Below are positions 24,621-32,866 of a stretch of 40,130 bases of DNA, piece after piece (the stretch's first letter is position 1; each line of letters starts with the position of its first letter). This DNA is from Flavobacterium collinsii (GTDB lineage Bacteria > Bacteroidota > Bacteroidia > Flavobacteriales > Flavobacteriaceae). The position numbers were made by a program, and so were the translations under genes. Where the stretch lies: NCBI RefSeq assembly GCF_902804485.1, contig NZ_CADCST010000087.1:1-40130 (forward strand), read 5' to 3'. Below the pieces are notes generated by a model that saw only the letters and a program-made list of their open reading frames with translations, searched no databases and had not been told where the DNA came from.

Positions 24621-25091
24621 ATGAATCCGAATGAAGCCTTAATTACAAAATTCTATACCGCTTTTGCCAATTCCAACGCCAAAACAATGAGTGAATGCTA
24701 TCATCCTAAGATTCATTTTATTGATCCTGCTTTTGGCTTACTAAAAGAAGATCAGGTTTCTAAAATGTGGGAAATGTTGATTTTAAAAAGCAAAGGCAAT
24801 ATTAAAATTGAATTTTCAGATATTAAAGCAGACGATTTTTCAGGTACTGCCAAATGGGTTGCAACTTATAATTTTAGTAAGACCAATCGAAAAGTTATCA
24901 ATCGAATTTCTGCTGAATTTGCTTTTCAGGACGGTTTAATCATCAAACATACAGATAGTTTTGATGTCTGGAAATGGTCGAAACAGGCTTTTGGTTTTAC
25001 CGGATATTTAATGGGCTGGACAGGATTTTTTCAAAGCAAAATTCAGGAACAGGCGCTGTTGTCCCTAAAAAAGTTTCAGGAATCCAAATAA
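24621..25091 (+). CDS. SnoaL/NTF2-like protein
   Basis: A 156-residue NTF2-fold protein, probably small-molecule binding or an isomerase-like polyketide cyclase relative. Typical start is EALITKFYTAFANSNAKTM, followed by CYHPKIHFIDPAFG (conserved Tyr, His and Asp), and the strand DGLIIKHTDSFDVWKWSKQAF. It closes the 22202-25091 run after a 53-bp gap. Substrate unknown. Confidence 0.85.
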   Translation: MNPNEALITKFYTAFANSNAKTMSECYHPKIHFIDPAFGLLKEDQVSKMWEMLILKSKGNIKIEFSDIKADDFSGTAKWVATYNFSKTNRKVINRISAEFAFQDGLIIKHTDSFDVWKWSKQAFGFTGYLMGWTGFFQSKIQEQALLSLKKFQESK

Positions 25092-25233
25092 TTTTCTTAA
25101 ATTGAAAATTCAAATATGCACATTAGCTAAAATTTCCTTTTAGTTTCTATTCAACTACCCGCCTCTTTTATTAGAATTCGCTTGTCTGTTACTATTTTTT
25201 TGGAGTTAATCGTGTTGTAAATCTTGAATCTCT

Positions 25234-26976
25234 ATGAAAGAAATTGTACACAAAAAATTAAATCAATTACAGGCAACAGCAATTTGCGGAAATGATATTA
25301 GTTCTTCCTGTTTATACGTTTCAGCTCTTACCATTTTATATGCCGGGCAGTACGCCTGGATTTCTCTTTTAATTGTTGCAGTCGTTTTATTCTTATTCCG
25401 AAAAATTTACGGAGAAGTTGTAGGCGCAATTCCACTAAACGGAGGGGCTTACAACGTTCTGCTCAACACTTCTACCAAACGTTTGGCTTCTTTGGCTGCT
25501 ACCTTAACTGTTTTGTCTTATATGGCAACAGCAGTGATTTCGGCTTCAGAAGGCATGCACTATTTGCATGGGATTTTTGAAAGTCTAAATGTGACCGTGG
25601 CAACCATCGTTGTTTTGGTCCTTTTTACAGGGCTAGCCATATTAGGCATTGGAGAATCGGCTTTTGTAGCGGTAATTATCTTTATCACTCATTTAGCCAC
25701 TTTAAGCCTACTTGTACTGGCTTCGCTTTGGTTTATCCTGAATAACGGTTTAGAAACTTTCCACATCAACTGGCAGACTCCCATTGCTTATGGAAACATT
25801 AAAACGGCTTTGTTTTTAGGTTTCTCAGCCGCTATGCTTGGAATCTCGGGTTTTGAGAGTTCCGCCAACTTTGTAGAAGAACAGCAAGCGGGAGTTTTTC
25901 CGAAAACGTTGCGCAACATGTGGGCCATTGTTAGCTTTTTCAACCCGGTAATCGCCATTTTGTTAATCAGTATCATTCCGTTAACCGAAGTGGGTGCTAA
26001 TAAAGAATCACTACTGGCTCATTTGGGACAAACTACTGGTGGTTCCTGGCTGGCATGGCTTATTTCTATTGATGCCGTTTTAGTTTTATGCGGAGCCGTA
26101 TTAACTTCCTTCGTGGGAGTTTCAGGTTTATTAAATCGAATGACCTTAGACCGAATTCTACCCAACTATTTTCTGAAACAAAACAAGCGAGGATCTCACT
26201 ACCGCATTGTGATTAGCTTCTTGGTGCTGTGCATTTCGGTACTTTTTGCAACAAATGGACACTTAGAGTCTTTAGCAGGAGTTTACACGTTCTCTTTTCT
26301 TGCGGTAATGGCCTTATTTGGAATTGGAAATTTACTACTCAAATTCAAACGCCGAAAACTACCCCGTCCAGAGCGCGCACGAGGCATCTCTGTAGTCGTT
26401 GCCGTTTCTTTTATTATTGCAGCTTTCATCGGAAACATGGAACTCAACATCAATGCTTTCTATACCTTTTTGAAATACATGGTTCCTTCCCTGCTCTTCA
26501 TTGGCATCATGTTAAATCGTGTCATTCTGATAAGACTTCTGATCGAAGCTCTGGAGTACTTTTACCAGCCCTTACGACGAATGGTGATCATAAGTAATCG
26601 GTATTTACAAAAAATGAGTGTACAGATCAACTCGCAGGAATTTGTCTTTTTTACCAAAGGTGACGATATTGCCATCCTGAATAAAGTATTACAATATGTT
26701 GAAAACAATGAAACGACCAAAAAACTAAAAATCGTTTACGTTAAAAATGGTCCTTCAAACAACGAAGAATTAATAAAAGATCTGGAAGTTTTGGATCGTG
26801 CCTACGATGATATTGACATTGAATACCTTGAAATACAAGGTGTTTTTGGCCCTGAAATTATCGATGAACTTTCTATAAAATGGAATATCCCTAAAAACTT
26901 TATGTTCATTGGTTCACCAGGAAACAAATTCTCTTACCGAATTTCAGATCTGGGCGGAGTTCGCTTGATTATGTAG
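25234..26976 (+). CDS. APC-superfamily amino-acid permease with soluble C-terminal domain
   Basis: A 580-residue transporter. The first about 435 residues contain about 12 hydrophobic helices with the substrate-binding helix break SCLYVSALTILYAG, the N-terminal motif VGAIPLNGGAYNVLLN and LGISGFESSANFVEEQ. Amino-acid antiporter/permease families of APC are the best match; substrate not clear. The last about 140 residues (from YFYQPLRRMVI) are soluble, with a compact alpha/beta pattern (EFVFFTKGDDIAILNKVLQYV, IDIEYLEIQGVFGPEIIDEL), not usual for APC permeases, possibly a regulatory domain. It stands alone; a nested palindrome follows. Confidence 0.85.
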   Translation: MKEIVHKKLNQLQATAICGNDISSSCLYVSALTILYAGQYAWISLLIVAVVLFLFRKIYGEVVGAIPLNGGAYNVLLNTSTKRLASLAATLTVLSYMATAVISASEGMHYLHGIFESLNVTVATIVVLVLFTGLAILGIGESAFVAVIIFITHLATLSLLVLASLWFILNNGLETFHINWQTPIAYGNIKTALFLGFSAAMLGISGFESSANFVEEQQAGVFPKTLRNMWAIVSFFNPVIAILLISIIPLTEVGANKESLLAHLGQTTGGSWLAWLISIDAVLVLCGAVLTSFVGVSGLLNRMTLDRILPNYFLKQNKRGSHYRIVISFLVLCISVLFATNGHLESLAGVYTFSFLAVMALFGIGNLLLKFKRRKLPRPERARGISVVVAVSFIIAAFIGNMELNINAFYTFLKYMVPSLLFIGIMLNRVILIRLLIEALEYFYQPLRRMVIISNRYLQKMSVQINSQEFVFFTKGDDIAILNKVLQYVENNETTKKLKIVYVKNGPSNNEELIKDLEVLDRAYDDIDIEYLEIQGVFGPEIIDELSIKWNIPKNFMFIGSPGNKFSYRISDLGGVRLIM

Positions 26977-26991
26977 ATCGTGAAACAAAAA

Positions 26992-27136
26992 TTTAACCGC
27001 AAAGAACACAAAGTTTTTTAAATATTAGATTTTAAATAAACGCAAAGTCCGCAAAGTTAAATGTATATAACTCTGCGGACTTTGTGTTTATAATGATAAA
27101 GTTTTAAATAAATTCTTTGCGTTCTTTACGGTTAAA
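26992..27136. repeat. Nested double palindrome, interspersed element
   Basis: The outer arms at 26992-27013 (TTTAACCGCAAAGAACACAA...) and 27115-27136 match in 20 of 22 positions as an inverted repeat. Inside them lies a second inverted repeat: 27038-27059 (AACGCAAAGTCCGCAAAGTT core) with 27068-27089, again 20 of 22. It fills the 193-bp gap between two convergent genes. It belongs to a CGCAAAG-type repeat family common in Flavobacterium as I recall it; it may also end transcription in both directions. Confidence 0.65.
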
Positions 27137-27169
27137 ATAATGCAAGAGCCAAACTTTGTTATAAAAAAG

Positions 27170-28657
27170 CTATGATTTGAACCAGCCTGCTACTAACTCA
27201 TCTTCAAACGAAGTGGCGTTCTTATGAATAAACTCATTGGTGTTTTTATTATAAGAATAGTCTAAAGCCCATTCTGTATGGTTTTTAGCTAAATCTTTAA
27301 TACTTTCGCAAACATAAGCAATTTCTTCATCAGTAGTGGTTGGGTGAATTGACATTCTGATCCATCCCGGTTTTTTGATTAAATCTCCAATAGTAATTTC
27401 GTTTACCAGTTTATTGGAAGTTTCCTGATCTACGTGCAGTAAAAAGTGGCCATAAGTTCCAGCACAACTGCATCCACCTCTGGTTTGAATTCCGAATTTA
27501 TCATTCAATAATTTCACTCCTAAATTAAAATGAAGATTTTCGATAAAAAACGAAACAACCCCCAAACGATTCTTATGCTGTCCTGCCAGGATTTTAATAT
27601 TAGAAACTGGATCTAACTCATTAAAAACATAGTCTACAATCTCATGCTCGCGTTGCAGAATGTTTTCGATTCCCATTTCCTCTTTTAGCTCAATAGCCAG
27701 GGCAGTTTTAATAACCTGAAGAAACCCCGGAGTACCGCCATCTTCGCGATCCTCAATGTTATCTATATATTTATGTTCGCCCCACGGATTGGTCCAGCTC
27801 ACTGTTCCTCCTCCGGGACAATCCGGGATCATATTATTGTATAACTTTTTATTAAAAATTAAAACGCCAGAAGTTCCAGGGCCTCCTAAGAATTTATGTG
27901 GAGAAAAGAAAATAGCATCTAAATATGCTTCCGGATCTTCGGGATGCATATCGATTTCTACGTAAGGGCCTGAGCACGCAAAATCAACAAAACAAACGCC
28001 ATTGTGCTTGTGCATTAACTTTGCGGCCTCATGGAACGGTGTTTTTAAACCTGTAACATTCGAACAGGATGTAATAGAAGCTATTTTGATCGTTCTGTCA
28101 CGGTATTTCTCTAACAATTGCTCTAAATTATCCAGACAAAAAAGTCCTTTTTCACAAGATGGAATAATTTCAACATCAGCAATCGTTTCTAACCAGGACG
28201 TTTGATTCGAATGATGTTCCATATGGGAAATAAAAACAACAGGACGTTTTTCAGCAGGAACAACCGTACACTCTTTTAAATTCTCGGGGATTTTTAAACC
28301 TAAAATACGTTGAAACTTATTGACCACACCTGTCATTCCGGTTCCATCTGTAATCAGAACATCATCATTATTAGCATTCGTATGACGCTTGATAATCGTT
28401 CTGGCATGATGATATGCTTTTGTCATGGCAGTACCTGACACGGTAGTTTCTGTATGTGTATTAGCTACAAAAGGCCCGAATTCATTGAGGATTTTCTCTT
28501 CAATAGGTCGATACAACCTTCCGCTGGCAGTCCAATCGGTATAAATAATCTGTTTTTTACCGTATGGAGACGTAAATTCCTGATTAATTCCTACAATATT
28601 CTTTCTAAAATCCTGAAAATAGGTTTCTAAAGTGATGGTACTATTTTTGCTGTTCAT
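27170..28657 (-). CDS. Class-V aminotransferase fold, cysteine-desulfurase-like
   Basis: A 495-residue PLP enzyme of fold type I. It is related to cysteine desulfurase/selenocysteine lyase: DWTASGRLYRPIEE, TGMTGVVNKF, the PLP lysine in FSPHKFLGGPGTSG (about residue 250), and a Cys-containing catalytic-type segment RGGCSCAGTYG (about 388-398). It is larger than SufS-type enzymes (about 405), so its substrate may differ. The frame opens at 28717, but the ATG at 28657 (MNSKNSTITLE) fits the TATATTTG box at 28679-28686 better, since that box would otherwise lie inside the coding region. Confidence 0.88.
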   Translation of the reverse strand: MNSKNSTITLETYFQDFRKNIVGINQEFTSPYGKKQIIYTDWTASGRLYRPIEEKILNEFGPFVANTHTETTVSGTAMTKAYHHARTIIKRHTNANNDDVLITDGTGMTGVVNKFQRILGLKIPENLKECTVVPAEKRPVVFISHMEHHSNQTSWLETIADVEIIPSCEKGLFCLDNLEQLLEKYRDRTIKIASITSCSNVTGLKTPFHEAAKLMHKHNGVCFVDFACSGPYVEIDMHPEDPEAYLDAIFFSPHKFLGGPGTSGVLIFNKKLYNNMIPDCPGGGTVSWTNPWGEHKYIDNIEDREDGGTPGFLQVIKTALAIELKEEMGIENILQREHEIVDYVFNELDPVSNIKILAGQHKNRLGVVSFFIENLHFNLGVKLLNDKFGIQTRGGCSCAGTYGHFLLHVDQETSNKLVNEITIGDLIKKPGWIRMSIHPTTTDEEIAYVCESIKDLAKNHTEWALDYSYNKNTNEFIHKNATSFEDELVAGWFKS

Positions 28658-28678
28658 TAGTGTGCCTGAGTTTGATTG

Positions 28679-28686
28679 CAAATATA
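28679..28686 (-). promoter_or_regulatory. -7 box of the class-V aminotransferase gene
   Basis: TATATTTG on the minus strand, 21 nt before the ATG at 28657. Supports the shorter start. Confidence 0.5.
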
Positions 28687-28838
28687 TTGCTTTTTTATAG
28701 AATTGCGAATTTATCAATTGTAAACTTCAAAAGATAAATAACTGTTTAGTTTCTTTATTTAAACTATCTTTTTACTAATAATTTATCACAATATTCTATC
28801 GGATTAATAGGCATTAAAAATTTAAACAATACTATTTT

Positions 28839-29372
28839 ATGGGAAATTTATCAGTTGCCACTTTTGGTGGAGGATGTTTTTGGTGTATTGAAGCTGTAAT
28901 TCAGCGTTTAAAAGGAGTAGAATCCTTAAAATCAGGGTATTCAGGAGGTTTTATTAAAAACCCGCCCTATCGTGAAGTTTGTACTGGCAGAACCGGTCAC
29001 GCAGAAGTCATACAAGTCACCTTTAATCCTGACATAATTTCATACCACGATTTGATTTTTATATTCATGACAAGCCACGACCCTACCACTTTAAACCGTC
29101 AGGGTGCGGATAGCGGAACACAATACCGCTCGATCGTTTTATATCACGATGACGAACAAAAAGCAGTGGCAGAACAGGTTTTTGAGGAAGTAAAAGCTTT
29201 CTACGAAGATCCGATTGTGACACAGCTCATTACGTTTGAAGTTTTCTATGAAGCCGAAGCAGATCATCAGAATTATTATAACAACAATCAGGAAGCGCGT
29301 TACTGTCAAATCGTAATTGATCCTAAAGTACACAAACTGAAAAAAATGTACGCTGACAGACTAATTGACTAA
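28839..29372 (+). CDS. msrA: Peptide-methionine (S)-S-oxide reductase
   Basis: Repairs methionine-S-sulfoxide in proteins and free methionine using thioredoxin. The catalytic motif GGGCFWC puts the active Cys at residue 13. Further MsrA blocks are GVESLKSGYSGG, HAEVIQVTFNP, SHDPTTLNRQGADSGTQYRS and a resolving-type Cys in ARYCQIVIDP. At 177 residues it is a complete cytoplasmic MsrA; no MsrB is seen in the window. It lies before selO, another redox-related gene, about 105 bp apart on the same strand. Confidence 0.95.
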   Translation: MGNLSVATFGGGCFWCIEAVIQRLKGVESLKSGYSGGFIKNPPYREVCTGRTGHAEVIQVTFNPDIISYHDLIFIFMTSHDPTTLNRQGADSGTQYRSIVLYHDDEQKAVAEQVFEEVKAFYEDPIVTQLITFEVFYEAEADHQNYYNNNQEARYCQIVIDPKVHKLKKMYADRLID

Positions 29373-29477
29373 ATAAACCCTTTTTCCAATGCTTAAAAAG
29401 AAAATCTCCATTATTTTACGCTGCTAAAGCAGAAAGAATTTAAGTTATTTCAAGCTGTTGTAAAGAAAAGAATCTCA

Positions 29478-31046
29478 ATGAAAAATTTAAAAATAAATAA
29501 TCGATTTACCGCTGAACTGCCTGCAGATGCAAACGAAACCAATGAAGTTCGTCAGGTCTCCAATGCGCTTTTCTCTTATGTAAATCCAACAAAACCATCA
29601 AATCCTAAACTTATTCATGCTTCCGCAGAAGTAGCAGAATCGTTTGGAATTTCGGCAGATGAAATTAAGTCTGAAGCCTTTTTAGATGTCTTTTCAGGAA
29701 AAGAAATTCTTCCGGAAACGCATCCGTACGCCATGTGTTATGCAGGGCATCAGTTTGGAAACTGGGCCGGACAATTGGGTGACGGTCGTGCTATTAATTT
29801 AACAGAAGTCGAACACAATGGTAAATCTTTTACACTACAGTTAAAAGGCGCAGGAAAAACACCCTATTCCCGAACCGCCGATGGTTTGGCTGTTCTGCGT
29901 TCGTCTGTGAGAGAGTATCTGTGTGCCGAAGCCATGTTTTATTTAGGCGTTCCCACTACCCGATCGCTTTCACTTATAACATCAGGAGATCAGGTTTTAC
30001 GCGATATTTTATACAACGGAAATTCAGCGTACGAAAATGGAGCCATTGTTTGCCGTGTTGCTCCTTCGTTTATCCGTTTTGGTAGCTTCGAAATGCTGAC
30101 AGCCCGAAATGAGCTTCAAAATCTAAAACAATTTGTTGAGTACAACATCAAACATTATTTCCCCGAAATTAAGGGAGAACCTAAAGAACAGTATTTACAA
30201 TTCTTTAAAACCGTAGCCGATACAACTCGCGAAATGATTCTGCACTGGCAACGTGTAGGTTTTGTACACGGTGTGATGAATACTGATAATATGTCGATTC
30301 ATGGAATCACTATTGATTATGGCCCTTATGGTTGGCTCGAAAACTATGATCCAAACTGGACACCCAATACAACCGACAGTCAATACAGAAGGTATCGTTT
30401 TGGGAATCAGCCACAGATTGCACAATGGAATTTGTACCAACTGGCCAATGCCATTTATCCATTAATCAATGAAGCCGAACCTTTAGAAAAAATACTGGAA
30501 TCGTTTATTACCGATTTTGATTCAGATTACAAAACAATGTTTTTAAGCAAATTAGGACTGCTCACTTCAATCGAAACTGATAGCGAACTAATTACTGCTT
30601 TAGAAAGTACGCTGCAATTATCAGAGACGGATATGACCATTTTCTTTCGAAATTTGAGCAACATTCAAAAATCAGATTCTGTTGAAAAAGCACTAGAAAA
30701 AATTAAGGAGGCATTTTATATTCCGGAACAAATTTCAGGTACCGTTTTAGAATCATGGCAAAACTGGTTTACGGCCTATCTTGAAAGGCTTCAAACAGAA
30801 TCACTCTCTGACCAGGAGCGTGCTGAAAAAATGAATACTATAAATCCAAAGTACGTATTGCGAAACTATATGGCGCAACTGGCGATTGATGCAGCCGACA
30901 AAGACGATTATTCGCTAATCGATGAGCTTTATACCCTATTGCAGAAGCCTTATGACGAACAGCCGGAATACCAAAAATGGTTCGCCAAACGCCCGGATTG
31001 GGCAAGGTCTAAAGTAGGTTGTTCTATGCTTTCCTGTAGCTCTTAG
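29478..31046 (+). CDS. selO: Protein adenylyltransferase SelO (YdiU/UPF0061)
   Basis: Pseudokinase-fold enzyme that AMPylates proteins in response to redox stress. Family signatures are YAGHQFGNWAGQLGDGRA, LQLKGAGKTPYSRTADGLA with the inverted ATP-binding lysine, SSVREYLCAEAMFYLGVPTT, and HGVMNTDNMSIHGITIDYG containing the metal-binding Asn and Asp. At 522 residues it is slightly longer than E. coli SelO. The C-terminus ends GCSMLSCSS; in eukaryotic SelO a selenocysteine sits near this end, and the paired cysteines here would allow a redox disulfide. A terminator follows at 31101-31147. Confidence 0.93.
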   Translation: MKNLKINNRFTAELPADANETNEVRQVSNALFSYVNPTKPSNPKLIHASAEVAESFGISADEIKSEAFLDVFSGKEILPETHPYAMCYAGHQFGNWAGQLGDGRAINLTEVEHNGKSFTLQLKGAGKTPYSRTADGLAVLRSSVREYLCAEAMFYLGVPTTRSLSLITSGDQVLRDILYNGNSAYENGAIVCRVAPSFIRFGSFEMLTARNELQNLKQFVEYNIKHYFPEIKGEPKEQYLQFFKTVADTTREMILHWQRVGFVHGVMNTDNMSIHGITIDYGPYGWLENYDPNWTPNTTDSQYRRYRFGNQPQIAQWNLYQLANAIYPLINEAEPLEKILESFITDFDSDYKTMFLSKLGLLTSIETDSELITALESTLQLSETDMTIFFRNLSNIQKSDSVEKALEKIKEAFYIPEQISGTVLESWQNWFTAYLERLQTESLSDQERAEKMNTINPKYVLRNYMAQLAIDAADKDDYSLIDELYTLLQKPYDEQPEYQKWFAKRPDWARSKVGCSMLSCSS

Positions 31047-31053
31047 TTTTTTT

Positions 31054-31075
31054 AGCCACGAATTCACGAATTTAT
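31054..31075. repeat. CACGAATTCACGAATT half-palindrome
   Basis: GCCACGAATTCACGAATTTA, a single arm of the element whose full palindrome is at 31157-31210; a related arm is at 15672-15690. Confidence 0.5.
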
Positions 31076-31100
31076 TTTATGAGCTTCCTTTGAAGAAACG

Positions 31101-31147
31101 AAAACCGCAGATCAGCTATTCAATGCTTTTCTGCGGTTTTTAGTTTT
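31101..31147 (+). terminator. selO terminator
   Basis: AAAACCGCAGA (31101-31111) pairs with TCTGCGGTTTT (31130-31140), followed by TAGTTTTTTT. Confidence 0.8.
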
Positions 31148-31156
31148 TTTTAGCCG

Positions 31157-31210
31157 CGAATTCACGAATTTTACTTTTATGAACTTACGAAAGTAAAATT
31201 CGTGAATTCG
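31157..31210. repeat. Perfect 21-bp palindrome, interspersed element
   Basis: The left arm at 31157-31177 (CGAATTCACGAATTTTACTT and one more T) is a perfect 21-bp inverted match to the right arm at 31190-31210, with a 12-nt loop. Arms resembling it occur at 31054-31075 and 15672-15690. It lies directly behind the reductase gene (stop at 31222) and may also end that transcript. Confidence 0.75.
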
Positions 31211-31221
31211 GGACTATAAAT

Positions 31222-32187
31222 TTATTTTGAAGTAATATAATCCACAATCATATTAGCATGAACACGGGAGTTTTCGATAAACCATTTGTGCGTGTACATG
31301 CCTCCGCAAATTACACCGGCCAAAAACAAACCCTCTACATTCGTTTCCATGGTTTCCGGATGGTAGGTTGGAGTTCTTAACTCGTCTTCCGCTAATTGTA
31401 TTCCCATTTTTTCCAAAAAGGTCAAATCTGGCTTGTAACCGGTTAACGCAAGTACAAAATCATTCTCGAGCGTAATTTTTCCCGTAGGAGTTTCTATTTC
31501 GACTTCATTTTCACGAATTTCAGTGATATTCGATTCAAAATAAGCCTTAATACTGCCTTCGGCAATACGGTTTTCAATATCGGGCTTGGCCCAGTATTTA
31601 ACCCTGCTGTTGATCACGTTTTTTCGGATAACCATCGTCACATTTGCTCCTTTTCGCCAACATTCCAACGCTGCATCTACCGAGGAGTTATTTGCTCCTA
31701 CAACCAGAACATTCCTGAAAGCATATTCATGGGCTTCTTTATAATAGTGACGCACTTTTGGCAGCTGCTCCCCTTTTACATTCATTTCAATCGGAATATC
31801 ATAAAAGCCGGTTGCAATCACAACATTCTTGGCTTCATAAACGGTCTTGTCGGTGGTAATTTTAAAGGAAGCATTAGCCTGCTTTTCAACCTGTGTCACC
31901 TTTTCAAACAACTGAATCGAAAAATTAAAGTATCGGTGAATGTTTCGGTAATATTCCAACGCTTCCTGACGGCCTGGCTTTGGCGCCAGACAACTGAACG
32001 GAATATCTCCAATTTCAAGTCTTTCAGCAGTGGAGAAAAAAGTCATGTACAAAGGATAATTGAAAATACTATTCACAAGAGCGCCTTTTTCAATAATCAG
32101 ATAACGCAAACCTTTTTTCTGAGCTTCGATTGCACAGGCCAGACCAATTGGACCACCCCCTACAATAATCAAATCATATACTTCCAT
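31222..32187 (-). CDS. ypdA: YpdA-like NAD(P)H flavoprotein, putative bacillithiol-disulfide reductase
   Basis: A 321-residue two-domain flavoprotein. FAD-binding: DLIIVGGGPIGLACAIEA at the N-terminus. NADPH-binding: NVLVVGANNSSVDAALE. A third block is VICGGMYTHKWFIEN near the C-terminus. YpdA reduces bacillithiol disulfide; bacillithiol is used by many Bacteroidota, but the function here is by family only. The frame opens at 32205, overlapping the CYTH gene; I prefer the ATG at 32187 (MEVYDLIIVGGG), which puts the start 5 bp behind the CYTH stop codon and gives the usual YpdA N-terminus. The two genes form an operon. Confidence 0.87.
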   Translation of the reverse strand: MEVYDLIIVGGGPIGLACAIEAQKKGLRYLIIEKGALVNSIFNYPLYMTFFSTAERLEIGDIPFSCLAPKPGRQEALEYYRNIHRYFNFSIQLFEKVTQVEKQANASFKITTDKTVYEAKNVVIATGFYDIPIEMNVKGEQLPKVRHYYKEAHEYAFRNVLVVGANNSSVDAALECWRKGANVTMVIRKNVINSRVKYWAKPDIENRIAEGSIKAYFESNITEIRENEVEIETPTGKITLENDFVLALTGYKPDLTFLEKMGIQLAEDELRTPTYHPETMETNVEGLFLAGVICGGMYTHKWFIENSRVHANMIVDYITSK

Positions 32188-32192
32188 AAACT

Positions 32193-32666
32193 TTACTTCT
32201 TCCATTCTTTAAAAGGATTCTTACTCAGATAAGCATTGTAATACCGTGGATCATCCGTTACCTCTTCTCCCAGCCAATCCGGTTTTTCAAAAGGTTCTGT
32301 TTCCGATTCCAGTTCTACTTCGGCCATCACCAATCCTTCATTTTCTCCGTAAAATTCGTCTACTTCAAAAATGTGTTTTCCTGATTTTATCTCATAGCGC
32401 GTCTTTTCAATCTTACCTTTTTCACACAGTTTAAGCAATTCCAACGCTTCGTCAAGCGGAATTTCATTTTCCCATTCAAAACGGGACATTCCACCCTGAT
32501 GACTGATTCCTTTTATCGTAATAAACCCTCTTTCGCCTTTAATACGCACACGAACGGTTCTTTCGGGAACAGCACTTAAGTAGCCCTGAGCAATTTTGTT
32601 CTGTGTAAAAGCCTGCTCTTTAAAATCAGCTGATTTTACAAGAAACTTTCTTTCTATTTCGACCAT
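32193..32666 (-). CDS. CYTH/triphosphate tunnel metalloenzyme-like protein
   Basis: A 157-residue CYTH-domain protein (triphosphate tunnel fold). It has the EXEXK signature at residues 3-7 (EIERK), and alternating charged strands VRVRIKGERGFITIKG and MAEVELESE with the tunnel Arg/Lys/Glu residues. The family includes tripolyphosphatases, thiamine triphosphatase and class-IV adenylate cyclases. The reaction here is not decided; inorganic triphosphate hydrolysis is most common in bacteria of this size. Its stop is directly before the YpdA-like start. Confidence 0.88.
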   Translation of the reverse strand: MVEIERKFLVKSADFKEQAFTQNKIAQGYLSAVPERTVRVRIKGERGFITIKGISHQGGMSRFEWENEIPLDEALELLKLCEKGKIEKTRYEIKSGKHIFEVDEFYGENEGLVMAEVELESETEPFEKPDWLGEEVTDDPRYYNAYLSKNPFKEWKK

Positions 32667-32835
32667 TTTGATGCCTGAATTTAATTTTTATGCAAGTTAC
32701 TTAATTTAATTTGGCCTGAGAATTGAAATTACAGGAATCATTACGTTTTAATCTTCTTTTTCACAATGCACTCATAATTAGAACTATAACTTTAAAATAA
32801 CTGATTATTAATGGGTTATGTATTTATTTTTTTGT

Positions 32836-32843
32836 TAAATTTG
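32836..32843 (+). promoter_or_regulatory. -7 box of the OmpA-like gene
   Basis: TAAATTTG, a TAnnTTTG match 23 nt before the ATG at 32867. Confidence 0.45.
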
Positions 32844-32866
32844 ATAGAATCTTAACTTCATCACTT

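Noticed and set aside
26229..26597. 122-codon frame inside the APC permease gene
   Set aside because: It lies completely within a well-supported gene, in another frame, and has cysteine/histidine-rich composition typical of shadows.
28710..28725. Sixth GTTTAC/GTAAAC operator upstream of the class-V aminotransferase
   Set aside because: Only the right half-site AATTGTAAAC matches; the left half has several mismatches and the site is not on a promoter element.
31729..32232. 167-codon frame on the plus strand opposite the YpdA-like gene
   Set aside because: Antisense to two clear family members; composition is biased by the other strand.
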